Shown here: one piece after another, positions 1-8,398 of the stretch
Numbering within the stretch: the first letter of the stretch is position 1
Layout of the letters: each line of letters starts with the position of its first letter
From: an uncultured Clostridium sp.
GTDB lineage: Bacteria > Bacillota > Clostridia > TANB77 > CAG-508
Direction of reading: 5' to 3'
DNA: 64,000 nt
NCBI GenBank assembly: GCA_902496295.1
Contig: CABVAF010000002.1
Span: forward strand, 62,001-126,000
Program-made: the position numbers and the translations under genes
Notes under the pieces: model-generated
Told to the model about the DNA's origin: nothing
The model's database searches: none
What the model saw: the letters and a program-made list of their open reading frames with translations, nothing else

Positions 1-57
1 AAATATATCGGAATTGGTCCTTCAAACGATGACCTTATTATTCGCAATAATCTATAG
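1..57 (+). CDS. C-terminal end of an unidentified protein (5' end outside window)
   Basis: The first frame is open from base 1 and reads 18 codons ending in NLIIRNNL-like residues before a TAG stop at 55-57. A strong terminator follows at 99-140, so this looks like the end of a real plus-strand gene. The tail is too short to identify a family. It lies upstream of engB; in many Firmicutes engB follows lon or clpX, but nothing in these residues supports either. Confidence 0.4.
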   Translation, partial: KYIGIGPSNDDLIIRNNL

Positions 58-98
58 CATTTAACAACTGTTACCAAAAAACTTACAAGAGTTACACT

Positions 99-140
99 GA
101 AGGGGGATTCTTTTTTTAAGATATCCCCCTTCTCTTTATT
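99..140 (+). terminator. Intrinsic terminator before engB
   Basis: A perfect 10-bp stem (GAAGGGGGAT at 99-108 pairing with ATCCCCCTTC at 123-132) is followed by a T-rich tract to about 140. It closes the transcript of the gene whose last codons are at 1-57 and separates it from engB. Confidence 0.8.
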
Positions 141-194
141 TTATTTGAAAAAACTACAATTATATGTTAATATAAAAAAGAACTATTGAAAAAT

Positions 195-216
195 ACTTTT
201 AATAGCTGTTAAAAGT
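195..216. promoter_or_regulatory. Inverted repeat upstream of engB
   Basis: ACTTTTAA and TTAAAAGT form a perfect 8-bp inverted repeat with a 6-nt centre, about 60 bp before the engB start. It has no T-run, so it does not look like a terminator. It could be an operator or a chance feature of AT-rich DNA. No clear sigma-A promoter was recognised in this interval. Confidence 0.3.
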
Positions 217-277
217 TATTAATAATATAAATTAACAGAACATTAGGATGTAAAATAAAAATTAAAGGAGCAATTAT

Positions 278-868
278 ATGATTATTAAAAATCCACAATT
301 TGAAATATCTGCGGTTAGTCCAAACCAATATCCACAAAATAATTTGCCAGAAATAGTACTTGTTGGTAAGTCTAATGTAGGAAAATCATCTTTTATTAAT
401 ACAATGGTAAATAGAAAAAAGCTTGCTAGAACCAGTAGCGAACCTGGAAAAACTAGGCAAATTAATTTTTATAATATGGATAATAAGTTTTATTTTGTAG
501 ATTTACCAGGATACGGCTATAGCAAAATGTCTAAACAAGAACAAGCAAAAGTAAATTCTTTTATAGATGAGTATTTGCAGAAATCTAAAAATATTGCTTT
601 AGTAATATTTTTAATAGATATTAGGCACTCTCCTGGTGCTAATGATAAATTAATGTACGACTATATAATTCATAGTAATTTACCTTGCATTATAATAGCA
701 AATAAAGCAGATAAAATTGCTGTTACTAAAGTAAATGACGCTGTAAGTAATTTACAAAATGAACTAAACCCTATGCATGATTTTACATTTCTTCCATTTT
801 CAAGCGAAAGAAAGATGTACTCTGAAGAAATTTGGACCAAAATACAAGAATATCTCTCAATAACTTAG
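278..868 (+). CDS. engB: Ribosome biogenesis GTP-binding protein EngB/YsxC
   Basis: Small TRAFAC-class GTPase needed for assembly of the large ribosomal subunit in the cytoplasm. The G motifs are visible: P-loop GKSNVGKS at residues 30-37, switch I threonine in GKTR near 59, DLPG at 75-78, NKAD at 142-145 and an SSE element near 175. The length of 196 aa matches the family. The ATG at 278 is preceded by AAAGGAG at a good distance. The gene is the only conserved plus-strand gene at this end and is preceded by a terminator, so it is probably transcribed alone or with a promoter in 141-270 that I could not place confidently. Confidence 0.97.
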   Translation: MIIKNPQFEISAVSPNQYPQNNLPEIVLVGKSNVGKSSFINTMVNRKKLARTSSEPGKTRQINFYNMDNKFYFVDLPGYGYSKMSKQEQAKVNSFIDEYLQKSKNIALVIFLIDIRHSPGANDKLMYDYIIHSNLPCIIIANKADKIAVTKVNDAVSNLQNELNPMHDFTFLPFSSERKMYSEEIWTKIQEYLSIT

Positions 869-886
869 GATTTTATGTTAATTTAA

Positions 887-915
887 TTGACTTAATATTG
901 TTTTCGTATTATAAT
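887..915 (+). promoter_or_regulatory. Sigma-A promoter of orphan gene 1
   Basis: TTGACT at 887-892, a 17-nt spacer and TATAAT at 910-915 form a near-consensus sigma-A promoter. It lies between engB and the small gene at 987 and points to that gene. The predicted leader is about 65 nt. Confidence 0.85.
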
Positions 916-986
916 AGTATCATGTTCAATGAACGTTTATCACGGTTTGTTCACTTGGACAAATAACCCAATTGGAGTGTAGCTTT

Positions 987-1226
987 ATGGGACAGAAAAA
1001 GAAGAAAAAAGCACCCCAGGAAGACATCAAGATGGAGTTTGCGAACACCGAAAGGACGGAGGCTTTTTCCATCGGACTGGACTCTGAATTTCCAGAGTGC
1101 AAATACAGTCTTAATGGCGCTACCGTCAAGATTTGGGCTCCCAAGGCCCAGCTCGCTGCCATCTGCACTATGTCCGAAAACCCGGTTTACGCTCGGCGCA
1201 AGCTGGTACGACTCACTCAGTTCTAA
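987..1226 (+). CDS. Orphan small protein of unusual composition (cassette 1)
   Basis: A 79-residue protein that I do not recognise. It starts MGQKKKKKAP, has a lysine-rich N-terminus, then a mixed acidic and hydrophobic body, and ends KLVRLTQF. There is no signal peptide or membrane segment. ATG 987 is chosen over an upstream in-frame TTG at 972 because GGAG at 974-977 sits 9 nt before it. The codons are clearly richer in G and C at third positions than engB or gltX on either side. The gene has its own promoter (887-915) and a very strong terminator (1248-1285), so it is a complete single-gene unit placed between two convergent housekeeping genes. Three other units of this kind occur in the window (3.1, 23.2 and 51.7 kb). 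Recent transfer is inferred; function is unknown. Confidence 0.65.
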   Translation: MGQKKKKKAPQEDIKMEFANTERTEAFSIGLDSEFPECKYSLNGATVKIWAPKAQLAAICTMSENPVYARRKLVRLTQF

Positions 1227-1247
1227 CTCATTATAAGAGTTAGTGAT

Positions 1248-1285
1248 AAAGAGCGGTGGTTCTATAAGACCACCGCTCTTTGCTT
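1248..1285. terminator. Strong terminator of orphan gene 1
   Basis: A perfect 13-bp inverted repeat (AAAGAGCGGTGGT at 1248-1260 and ACCACCGCTCTTT at 1269-1281) with an 8-nt loop is GC-rich in the stem and flanked by A and T runs. It ends the cassette 1 transcript and may also stop gltX transcription from the other strand. A second small inverted repeat, CTAACTC/GAGTTAG, lies just before it around the stop codon. Confidence 0.85.
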
Positions 1286-1354
1286 ATTCTTTATTATTAT
1301 ATTAGTTTTATATTGCCTAATAACTATCTATTTCTATACTCTATAATTATATAA

Positions 1355-3004
1355 TTAGCCTATTACCTTATTTATTCTTTTTTCTATACTTTCCTTGCCT
1401 AATATTTGCATTATTTCATATAAATCTGGTGTATTTTGTCTTCCTGTTAAGGCTACTCTTATTACTGTGCTTATATCGCCAACATGTCCTTTATAATTAT
1501 CTGGATTTTGTTTATATTCTTTTACTTCTCTTGCATATCCAAATTCTTCTGCTAAATCTTTTATCTTATCAAACCAAATTTGTTTGTCATCTTCTAAATT
1601 AAAGTGCTTATCCATATATGAAGATAAAATTTTATTTACCTCATCTTTGTCGTTTATTTTTCCAAATTGATAATCTACATTAGTATCTAAAAATTTATCA
1701 TCATACATATATATGATACTTTCCTTTACATCACTCCACTTAGAAATATCTTTTCTTGGTTTAGTATTTCCTCTTTCTATTCCCAATACTTTTAAAGAAT
1801 ATTCTTTATCTTTTAACATTTCTTCTAATTCTTTATCATATTCTTTTGCCCATTTACAAGAATTTTCATATACTTCTTCTGCTGTCATCTTTGATATAAT
1901 TGTTTTTCCTATATCTAATAATTTTACCATATCAAATAACGCACCACTTACACTCATTTTATTCAATTGGAAGTCAAATTCATCCATATCTTTTTCTGGA
2001 TTTGCTCTTCTCCAATTTTCAAAAGTGGAGTTCGCAATGTTTAATAAATATTCCTTAACCGCATTTACTGGAATACCTTCTTCTTTGTAGTATGAAACTG
2101 CCGCTTCTGGGTCTTTTCTTTTACTTAATTTACGTTTATTTCCATCATCATTTTTCATAATTGGAGATATATGTGCATATTTAGGGGTTTTAAACCCTAA
2201 TTCATGGAATAATTGTAAATGTAATGGTACTGAAGATAACCACTCATCACTACGAATTACATGAGTAGTTCTCATTAAATGATCATCTACAGCATGTGCA
2301 AAATGGTATGTTGGTAATCCATCTGCTTTAATTATAACTATATCTTGGTCATTTTCTGGAAAATCTACATTTCCTTTAATAATATCATGATGTCTAATTT
2401 TTCTATCTTCTCTTCCTGGCGATTTGAAACGAATTATATACTTTTCACCATTTTTTATTTTTTCTATCATCTCTTCTACATTAAGATTTCTACATTTTGC
2501 CCATATTCCATAATATCCAGGTCTTATTTTTGCAGCTTCTTGTTTTTTTCTAATTTCCTCACCATCTTCTACAGTACAAAAACATGGATATGCTTTTCCT
2601 TGCTCTAACAAATATTTAGCATAAGAATGATATATATCTTTTCTTAAAGATTGTTTGTATGGACCATAGTTTCCTATTTCTTCTGTTTCTGTTACCATTC
2701 CTTCATCTGGAAACATATTAAAATCCTTTAAAGAATTTACTATATCTGTTACTCCATTTTCTACTTCTCTTTTTTGATCTGTATCTTCAACTCTTAGAAA
2801 AAATACACCATTTGTTTTTTTAGTCATTTCAAGTGCAACTAATGATTGATATAATCCACCTATATGTACAAATCCTGTTGGACTTGGTGCAAATCTTGAA
2901 ACTACTGCTCCTTCTGGTAACTTTCTTTCTGGATATTTTTCCTCATAATAAGAAATTGGCTTTGCATCTGGAAAAATTAAATCTGCTAAATCCTTATAAT
3001 TCAT
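1355..3004 (-). CDS. gltX: Glutamyl-tRNA synthetase
   Basis: Class I aminoacyl-tRNA synthetase that charges tRNA-Glu with glutamate. The HIGH signature appears as HIGG at residues 47-50 after the APSPTG motif, and the KMSKS signature as KLSKR at 292-296. The 549 residues are longer than the roughly 480 common in bacterial GltX and match the longer form that I associate with Clostridia. The start is supported by a GAGGAG ribosome binding site and a promoter at 3043-3071. Whether it also charges tRNA-Gln, as in bacteria using the amidotransferase route, cannot be decided from this window. Confidence 0.95.
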   Translation of the reverse strand: MNYKDLADLIFPDAKPISYYEEKYPERKLPEGAVVSRFAPSPTGFVHIGGLYQSLVALEMTKKTNGVFFLRVEDTDQKREVENGVTDIVNSLKDFNMFPDEGMVTETEEIGNYGPYKQSLRKDIYHSYAKYLLEQGKAYPCFCTVEDGEEIRKKQEAAKIRPGYYGIWAKCRNLNVEEMIEKIKNGEKYIIRFKSPGREDRKIRHHDIIKGNVDFPENDQDIVIIKADGLPTYHFAHAVDDHLMRTTHVIRSDEWLSSVPLHLQLFHELGFKTPKYAHISPIMKNDDGNKRKLSKRKDPEAAVSYYKEEGIPVNAVKEYLLNIANSTFENWRRANPEKDMDEFDFQLNKMSVSGALFDMVKLLDIGKTIISKMTAEEVYENSCKWAKEYDKELEEMLKDKEYSLKVLGIERGNTKPRKDISKWSDVKESIIYMYDDKFLDTNVDYQFGKINDKDEVNKILSSYMDKHFNLEDDKQIWFDKIKDLAEEFGYAREVKEYKQNPDNYKGHVGDISTVIRVALTGRQNTPDLYEIMQILGKESIEKRINKVIG

Positions 3005-3042
3005 AACTGCTCTCCTCTTTTCTTTTTTTATCGATGTTACTA

Positions 3043-3071
3043 TTATACTTCATATTTACACTTTCTGCAAT
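3043..3071 (-). promoter_or_regulatory. Sigma-A promoter of gltX
   Basis: On the minus strand, TTGCAG (3066-3071), a 17-nt spacer and TATAAT (3043-3048) precede gltX by about 40 nt. The adjacent cassette 2 promoter points the other way, so the two promoters are divergent. Confidence 0.75.
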
Positions 3072-3107
3072 AATTTAATTAATAACTTGTTCACATTTGT
3101 TTATTCT

Positions 3108-3136
3108 TTGACTTTTAACATATGTTTTGATATAAT
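3108..3136 (+). promoter_or_regulatory. Sigma-A promoter of orphan gene 2
   Basis: TTGACT at 3108-3113, a 17-nt spacer and TATAAT at 3131-3136, with TG one base upstream of the -10 box, form a near-consensus promoter about 34 nt before the start of the small gene at 3170. Confidence 0.85.
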
Positions 3137-3169
3137 TATATACATTCCAAATTTGAAGGGAGTTTTTAT

Positions 3170-3373
3170 ATGAAAGCATATGGGAAAGATTGTTACTTCC
3201 TGCTAAAACGTGAAAATGAACAAATTTTTATCGTTTTAAAGGGTAGAACAGTAGGCTCAATTGCTTGCCTTAGAGCGGAGACGGTTTCCGAAGGTTTTTC
3301 TGAACAGCTAATGACTTCGTCCGAAAAAAAGTATGGCTTTAAGCCTGGCAGTTTACCGCTCGTCATTATTTAA
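3170..3373 (+). CDS. Orphan small protein of unusual composition (cassette 2)
   Basis: A 67-residue protein, unrecognised, that starts MKAYGKDCYFLLKRENEQ and ends GSLPLVII. No signal peptide, membrane helix or metal motif is evident; two cysteines lie at about 8 and 33. The ATG is preceded by AAGGGAG (3156-3162) at standard spacing. Its base composition is richer in G+C than that of gltX and rnj around it. It has its own promoter and a terminator at 3399-3445, and its leader (CCAA, then TTGAAGGGAGT, then TTTATATG) is nearly the same as the leader of the orphan gene at 51629. Shared origin or shared regulation is inferred. It lies between gltX and rnj, both on the other strand. Confidence 0.65.
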   Translation: MKAYGKDCYFLLKRENEQIFIVLKGRTVGSIACLRAETVSEGFSEQLMTSSEKKYGFKPGSLPLVII

Positions 3374-3398
3374 CTCCAAAACTCATAGCATTTATGAC

Positions 3399-3445
3399 AA
3401 AAAGAAGACACGTAAAACTTTAACGGTTTTATGTGTCTTCTTTTT
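3399..3445 (+). terminator. Terminator of orphan gene 2
   Basis: AAAAAGAAGACAC continuing into GTAAAAC pairs with GTTTTAT followed by GTGTCTTCTTTTT. The long stem has one mismatch and ends in a T-run, giving a strong plus-strand terminator that may also work on the other strand. Confidence 0.8.
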
Positions 3446-3576
3446 CCTATACTTCCTTCTGGTGCATTTTTCCATGTTGTTAATCCCATATTTTCTTTTC
3501 TACTATCTACTCTGTTATAGATTATTTCAGGCGCAGTCATTCCCGTGATTGCATTAAGAACTATTGTTTACATGTA

Positions 3577-5541
3577 TTAAACTTCCATAATTATAGGTAA
3601 AATCATAGGATTTCTCTTTGTTTTTGTGAATATATAATCTCTTAATGTATCTTTAATGTTAGATTTTATTGTGCTCCAATCTCTTATGCTGTTTTCTTCA
3701 CATTTCCTAACTTCCTCTGCAATTACTTGCTTTACTTCATCCATTAAGTTTTCAGATTCTCTTACATAAACAAATCCTCTTGAAACTACATCTGGCCCTG
3801 ATATTACTTCTCCGGTATTTGAATCCATTGTCATAACAATAACTATTAGACCATCTTGTGATAAATGTTGTCTATCTCTTAAAACAATATTTCCTACATC
3901 TCCAACACCAAGTCCATCTACTAAGATTTTACCAGATTGAATTGTTCCATTAAATTTAGCTTCATTTTCATTTAGCTCAAGTACTCTACCATTTTCTAAT
4001 ATGAATATATTTTCTGGTTCTATTCCCATTTGTTTTGCTGTTTCCATATGTGCTTTTAATTGTCTATATTCACCATGAACAGGAATGAAGTATTTAGGTT
4101 TAGCTAATGCTAAAATTAGTTTTTGTTCTTCTTGACAAGCATGTCCTGAAACGTGTATTGCTTCTAGTGAACTATAAATTACTTCTGTTCCTATTTTCAT
4201 TAATTCATTAATAACTCTAGAAACACCTTTTTCATTTCCTGGTATGGGTGTAGCAGATATTATTACCATATCATTTGGTGTTAAAGTAACCTTTTTGTGT
4301 TCTCCATTAGCCATTCTTGTAAGGGCAGACATAGTTTCTCCCTGACTTCCTGTTGTAATAATAACTAATTGGTCATCTGTATAATTTTTAATCATGTCTA
4401 TATCTATAAACACATTATCTGGTACTTCTATATATCCAAGCTTTCTTGCAGCTTCTATCATGTTTATCATACTTCTACCACAAATTGCTACTTTTCTTCC
4501 ATATTTAACTGCTGAATTCACAATTTGTTGAACCCTGTGGACATTTGATGCAAATGTTGCAACAACTATTCTTTTCTTATTTCCTTGGAATAGTCTATCA
4601 AACACGTCTCCTATGCTACTTTCTGACATAGTAAAACCTTTTTTCTCTGAGTTTGTACTATCTGAAAGTAATGCAAGTACTCCTTTATTTCCTAATTCTG
4701 CTATTCTACCTAAGTCCATTATCTTGTCATCTATTGGAGTATAGTCAACCTTAAAGTCCCCTGTGTGAAGTACAACCCCTACAGGAGTATGCATTGCTAT
4801 CATAACAGCATCTGGAATACTATGTGAGCTTCTTATAAACTCTGCTTTCATTTTTCCAAAATTAACTGTATGTCCTTGCTCTACAACATGTAGTTTTGCA
4901 CTTTTTAAAAGATGATGCTCTTCTAATTTATTCTTTATTAATTCTATTGTTAATCTTGTTGCATAAATAGGTAAATTAATCTGTTTTAGAATATATGGAA
5001 TAGCTCCTATATGGTCTTCATGTCCGTGTGTTATAACTATACCTTTAACTTTTTCCTTATTTTTTACTAAATATGTTACATCAGGTATAACTAAATCTAC
5101 ACCTAGCATGTCATCTTCTGGAAATTCTAGTCCACAATCTACTACTACAATTTCATCTTCATATTCAAATACTGTAATATTCTTTCCTATTTCTCCTAAA
5201 CCACCTAATGGTGCTATTTTCAAATTAGATTTTTTAAATGAAAAGTCTAAATCTCTTTTATTTTCTTTTTCTTTTCTTATTCCGCCTTTTCTTCCTCTAT
5301 TTTCAGCTGCGTTTCTTCTTTCTTTTATATTTCTACTATCTCTTTGCTTTATTGTCTCTAGTACTTCTCTTGTCTCATTTCCTTCCATTACCTTTGTTTC
5401 TTTAATTTCTTTTACGTCCTTATGTTCATTTCTAATTCTGTTTGTTGGTCTTTTTTGCGTTTTTATCGCATTTTTTCTTACTAGGCTATTTTCACTTTTT
5501 CTCTTTATCCTAGTTTCGTTCGCATTAATCTCGTTTGTCAT
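3577..5541 (-). CDS. rnj: Ribonuclease J with long basic N-terminal extension
   Basis: Metallo-beta-lactamase/beta-CASP ribonuclease with 5'-exonuclease and endonuclease activity in mRNA decay and rRNA maturation. The zinc motif HGHEDH is at residues 172-177 and the HTGDFKVD motif follows. The core begins near residue 106 and runs to the end. The family is usually about 555 aa, so this 654-residue protein carries roughly 100 extra residues at the front, rich in K, R, E and N and without hydrophobic segments. Such a tail could bind RNA or partners; that is inference. The gene has a long AT-rich 5' leader and a consensus promoter at 5883-5911. Only one RNase J is seen here, so J1 and J2 cannot be distinguished. 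Confidence 0.95.
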   Translation of the reverse strand: MTNEINANETRIKRKSENSLVRKNAIKTQKRPTNRIRNEHKDVKEIKETKVMEGNETREVLETIKQRDSRNIKERRNAAENRGRKGGIRKEKENKRDLDFSFKKSNLKIAPLGGLGEIGKNITVFEYEDEIVVVDCGLEFPEDDMLGVDLVIPDVTYLVKNKEKVKGIVITHGHEDHIGAIPYILKQINLPIYATRLTIELIKNKLEEHHLLKSAKLHVVEQGHTVNFGKMKAEFIRSSHSIPDAVMIAMHTPVGVVLHTGDFKVDYTPIDDKIMDLGRIAELGNKGVLALLSDSTNSEKKGFTMSESSIGDVFDRLFQGNKKRIVVATFASNVHRVQQIVNSAVKYGRKVAICGRSMINMIEAARKLGYIEVPDNVFIDIDMIKNYTDDQLVIITTGSQGETMSALTRMANGEHKKVTLTPNDMVIISATPIPGNEKGVSRVINELMKIGTEVIYSSLEAIHVSGHACQEEQKLILALAKPKYFIPVHGEYRQLKAHMETAKQMGIEPENIFILENGRVLELNENEAKFNGTIQSGKILVDGLGVGDVGNIVLRDRQHLSQDGLIVIVMTMDSNTGEVISGPDVVSRGFVYVRESENLMDEVKQVIAEEVRKCEENSIRDWSTIKSNIKDTLRDYIFTKTKRNPMILPIIMEV

Positions 5542-5911
5542 ATATTTTCTCTCCTTCTTTTATTTTGTTAAGGTCTATATAGTAATTTTAGAATTGGAAA
5601 AAATATACAGTTAGTTAATAATATTTAAAATGAATAATGTTACAATATACAATAATACAATTTAATTTAACAAATTTACTTTAATATAATATAATCTTCT
5701 ACTTATATTTTACTTATATACTTTTTTAATTCACGCACAAAAGTATATATTTATTTTTATAAATATATTTTTAATTATATAAAATATTGATCCGCACAAA
5801 AACTAACTATTATTTCCTACAATTATAAAATAAATAATATATAAATCTCTTCTTTACCATCTCTTGGTAACAACTGGTTATTATTATACTATATGTTTAA
5901 TTATTTGTCAA
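5542..5911 (-). promoter_or_regulatory. Promoter and long 5' leader of rnj
   Basis: On the minus strand a perfect-consensus promoter, TTGACA (5906-5911), 17-nt spacer, TATAAT (5883-5888), lies about 340 nt before the rnj start. The interval between holds no ORF, only very AT-rich DNA with two copies of CGCACAAAA. The leader is therefore unusually long. Self-control of RNase J mRNA through its leader is known for E. coli RNase E; applying the idea here is only a suggestion. Confidence 0.6.
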
Positions 5912-5959
5912 ATTAATAAATTTATACAAAAAAGAAATATACTAATGTTTAACTCATAC

Positions 5960-5985
5960 AAAAAGACGCCCATTTTGAGCGTCTT
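5960..5985 (-). terminator. Terminator of the ROK kinase gene
   Basis: AAGACGC (5963-5969) and GCGTCTT (5979-5985) form a 7-bp stem; on the minus strand a T-run follows. It lies directly after the stop codon of the kinase gene and before the rnj promoter. Confidence 0.75.
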
Positions 5986-5986
5986 A

Positions 5987-6874
5987 CTAGTTTATTGTTG
6001 CTCCTATTATACCTGCATCATTCCCTAACATAGCTAGTTTTATTTCTGTTTTTATATCTTTATTAAAGTAATACTTTCTTCGGTTAAATTCATTTACTAA
6101 TTTATCATAAAAAATGTCTCTAAAATATACAAAACTTCCTCCAAGTGAAATTGCCTCTGGTTCAAATATATCTATTAAGTTTGAAAATCCAATTATTAAG
6201 TTTTCTATATACTCATCTATCAAAGATTTAATTCTTATATTATCTTTATTCTTTTCTATAATATCTAATAACTCTACTGCTGATATTTCTGATGTTAACC
6301 CTAAAATTTCTCTTGCACTATCTTTAAACCTTTTCATTGAACAATATGTTTCAAAGCATCCATTTTTTCCACAATTGCACTTTATTCCATTTCTATTTAT
6401 AACCATATGGCCTATTTCAAAACCTGGTGCTCTTGTTGTTTCCAAAAGTTTTCCATCTAAGAATACGCCCGCACCAATTCCTGTACCTAAACATAAAAAT
6501 ACACAATCATCATATTCTTTTAAACTGCCATATTTCTTTTCTGCTAATGCAGAACATTTTCCATCATTTCTTATATTCACAGGAATATTATAGTATTTTT
6601 GTATCATTTTTGCTATATCAAGTTCTTCTATTCCTAAATTATACATTGAAAATATTTTTCCATGTTTAGGTGTTCCTGGAGATGCTATTCCAATTAATTC
6701 TATTTCATTTTGTGGAACCATATTATGAATATTTTTCATAATATATTTCTCTATAAATATTTCTGCATTTTCTATATCCTCTATGTCTGTTTCATTCTTT
6801 TCTATTATTTTTCCTTCTTCATTTACAAGCGCAATAGCAATATGGCTACCACCAATATCAATTCCTATTTTCAT
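5987..6874 (-). CDS. glcK: ROK family sugar kinase, probable glucokinase
   Basis: Cytoplasmic ATP-dependent sugar kinase of the ROK family. The phosphate-binding DIGGS motif is at residues 6-10, the GTGIGAG motif near 130-136, and the ROK zinc site as H156 with the CNCGKNGC cluster at 166-173. The length of 295 aa fits glucokinases. Glucose as the substrate is inferred from overall resemblance; N-acetylmannosamine or fructose kinases of the same family cannot be excluded. The gene stands alone with a terminator immediately downstream. Confidence 0.85.
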   Translation of the reverse strand: MKIGIDIGGSHIAIALVNEEGKIIEKNETDIEDIENAEIFIEKYIMKNIHNMVPQNEIELIGIASPGTPKHGKIFSMYNLGIEELDIAKMIQKYYNIPVNIRNDGKCSALAEKKYGSLKEYDDCVFLCLGTGIGAGVFLDGKLLETTRAPGFEIGHMVINRNGIKCNCGKNGCFETYCSMKRFKDSAREILGLTSEISAVELLDIIEKNKDNIRIKSLIDEYIENLIIGFSNLIDIFEPEAISLGGSFVYFRDIFYDKLVNEFNRRKYYFNKDIKTEIKLAMLGNDAGIIGATIN

Positions 6875-6997
6875 ATATTCTCCTTTTCTTATACTTCTTA
6901 AAACATTTATTATAAGTTGTATTTTTTATTTATAAAATTTCTTAATTATACTGCTTTAAACTTTTAACTGCATTATATCATAAATTTTTATATTAAA

Positions 6998-7020
6998 AAA
7001 GAGGCTATAAAAGCCTCTTT
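6998..7020 (-). terminator. Terminator at end of pilus operon
   Basis: AAAGAGGCT (6998-7006) and AGCCTCTTT (7012-7020) form a perfect 9-bp stem. Reading on the minus strand the stem is followed by six T residues. It lies directly after pilC and ends the pilus operon. Confidence 0.85.
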
Positions 7021-7029
7021 CTATTTTTT

Positions 7030-8382
7030 CTAAACACCCATTGCTTCTATTAGCCAGTTACCCATATACATTTCAATACATGGTACTAATACTACAACTA
7101 CTAAGAATATTAATACTACTCCAACAATTGCATATGAAATTTCTGGTAATACTTTCATTATCTTTTGCATCTTATTATCTATATCTATATCCATATACTC
7201 TAAAAGCTTTGCCATCATTTCAGATAAGTCTGTTTGCATACCTATTTTAAGCATTTCTGTTTCCATTGCAGAAGATAATCCAGAATTTTCAAATGGTTCG
7301 ATCCATGAACCACCTATTAAAATATTATTTATAGACGATTCTATTATTGATAACATAACATAATTTTTTACAACAGATTTTGATACTTCTAAAGATTCTT
7401 GTATTCTCATACCATTTTGTAAGTTCAAAAGCATTGCTCTCATTAATCTAGAAAAATCTATAGCATATATTAATGAACCAAACACTGGCATTTTATATTT
7501 AAAATAGTCAAAATTGTACCTTCCCTTTGGAGTATTTATATACCAGAAAATTCCTCCTGCAATAGCTACTACAATCATTACTGGAATATACCAGTATGCA
7601 AGAATCCAATCAACTACATCCATAAACCACAAAGTTATATCCGGAAGTTTAACACTAGAACCTACTTGTGCAAATACATCTTGGATTAGTGGTAATATAT
7701 AAATTGTTCCTACAAATAATAATATAATAATTGCTATAAATTGAGCTATATTTGGTATTAAAATAGATTTTAATTTTCTATTTCTTGAACCTGTATCATC
7801 TAAATATTTTACCGCTTGCTGTAATGATTGTGTAAGAGATCCTGATAACTCTCCAACTTTTATCATATTAATATATATATATGGGAATACATCTGAATAA
7901 TATTCCATAGTTGTATACATGTATTCACCAGCTTCTACACCAGCTAGAATATCCTCTAATACTCCTCTAAAAGACATATTTTCTGTACTTTGTATTAAAG
8001 TATTTAATGCATGTATATTGTTAAAGTTAGCTTTTTTTAGTAAGTAGAAATTTTGTGTAAAAATTCTTACGTCTCTCTCTGTTATTTTTTCTTCAAGAGA
8101 TAGAGCAAGACTTACCTTTTCAGATAGTTTTTGGTCTCTTGCTTTTCTACCTTGCATTACATCAGCAGAATTTGCCATTTTCATAATATCGTCTATATCC
8201 GTTACATTTCTTTTTCTACTTTTATGTTTTTTTACACTTCTATATCCTACTTGAGAAACGCTAATTGGTAGTAAATTATTACTCTTTAATCTTTTTATTA
8301 ATGTATTCTTGCTTACATCTTCTACCCTGTTTCGTACTATTTGTCCCTTTTCGGTAATAGCTCTGTAAACATATTCTGGCAT
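7030..8382 (-). CDS. pilC: Type IV pilus inner-membrane platform protein PilC
   Basis: GspF/PilC-type membrane protein that forms the platform on which the PilB and PilT motors act. Two repeated cytoplasmic GspF domains are separated by membrane segments near residues 210-235 and 260-285, with a further segment near the C-terminus (about 415-440). At 450 residues it is slightly longer than typical (about 400), because of an extended charged region between residues 45 and 100. It is the last gene of the pilus operon, 16 nt after pilT, and has a GGGAGG ribosome binding site. Confidence 0.92.
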   Translation of the reverse strand: MPEYVYRAITEKGQIVRNRVEDVSKNTLIKRLKSNNLLPISVSQVGYRSVKKHKSRKRNVTDIDDIMKMANSADVMQGRKARDQKLSEKVSLALSLEEKITERDVRIFTQNFYLLKKANFNNIHALNTLIQSTENMSFRGVLEDILAGVEAGEYMYTTMEYYSDVFPYIYINMIKVGELSGSLTQSLQQAVKYLDDTGSRNRKLKSILIPNIAQFIAIIILLFVGTIYILPLIQDVFAQVGSSVKLPDITLWFMDVVDWILAYWYIPVMIVVAIAGGIFWYINTPKGRYNFDYFKYKMPVFGSLIYAIDFSRLMRAMLLNLQNGMRIQESLEVSKSVVKNYVMLSIIESSINNILIGGSWIEPFENSGLSSAMETEMLKIGMQTDLSEMMAKLLEYMDIDIDNKMQKIMKVLPEISYAIVGVVLIFLVVVVLVPCIEMYMGNWLIEAMGV

Positions 8383-8398
8383 TTAGAATACCTCCCTT

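Noticed and set aside
926..1168. Minus-strand ORF of 80 codons opposite orphan gene 1
   Set aside because: No ribosome binding site; the plus strand has promoter, SD and terminator that fit the other gene.
3005..3107. Possible T-box before gltX
   Set aside because: Only about 35 nt of leader between promoter and start, and no T-box sequence.
3333..3548. Plus-strand ORF of 71 codons after orphan gene 2
   Set aside because: It runs through the terminator hairpin and has no ribosome binding site.
5108..5614. Plus-strand ORF rich in S, F and L
   Set aside because: Antisense to the charged N-terminus of RNase J; composition is that of a reverse shadow.
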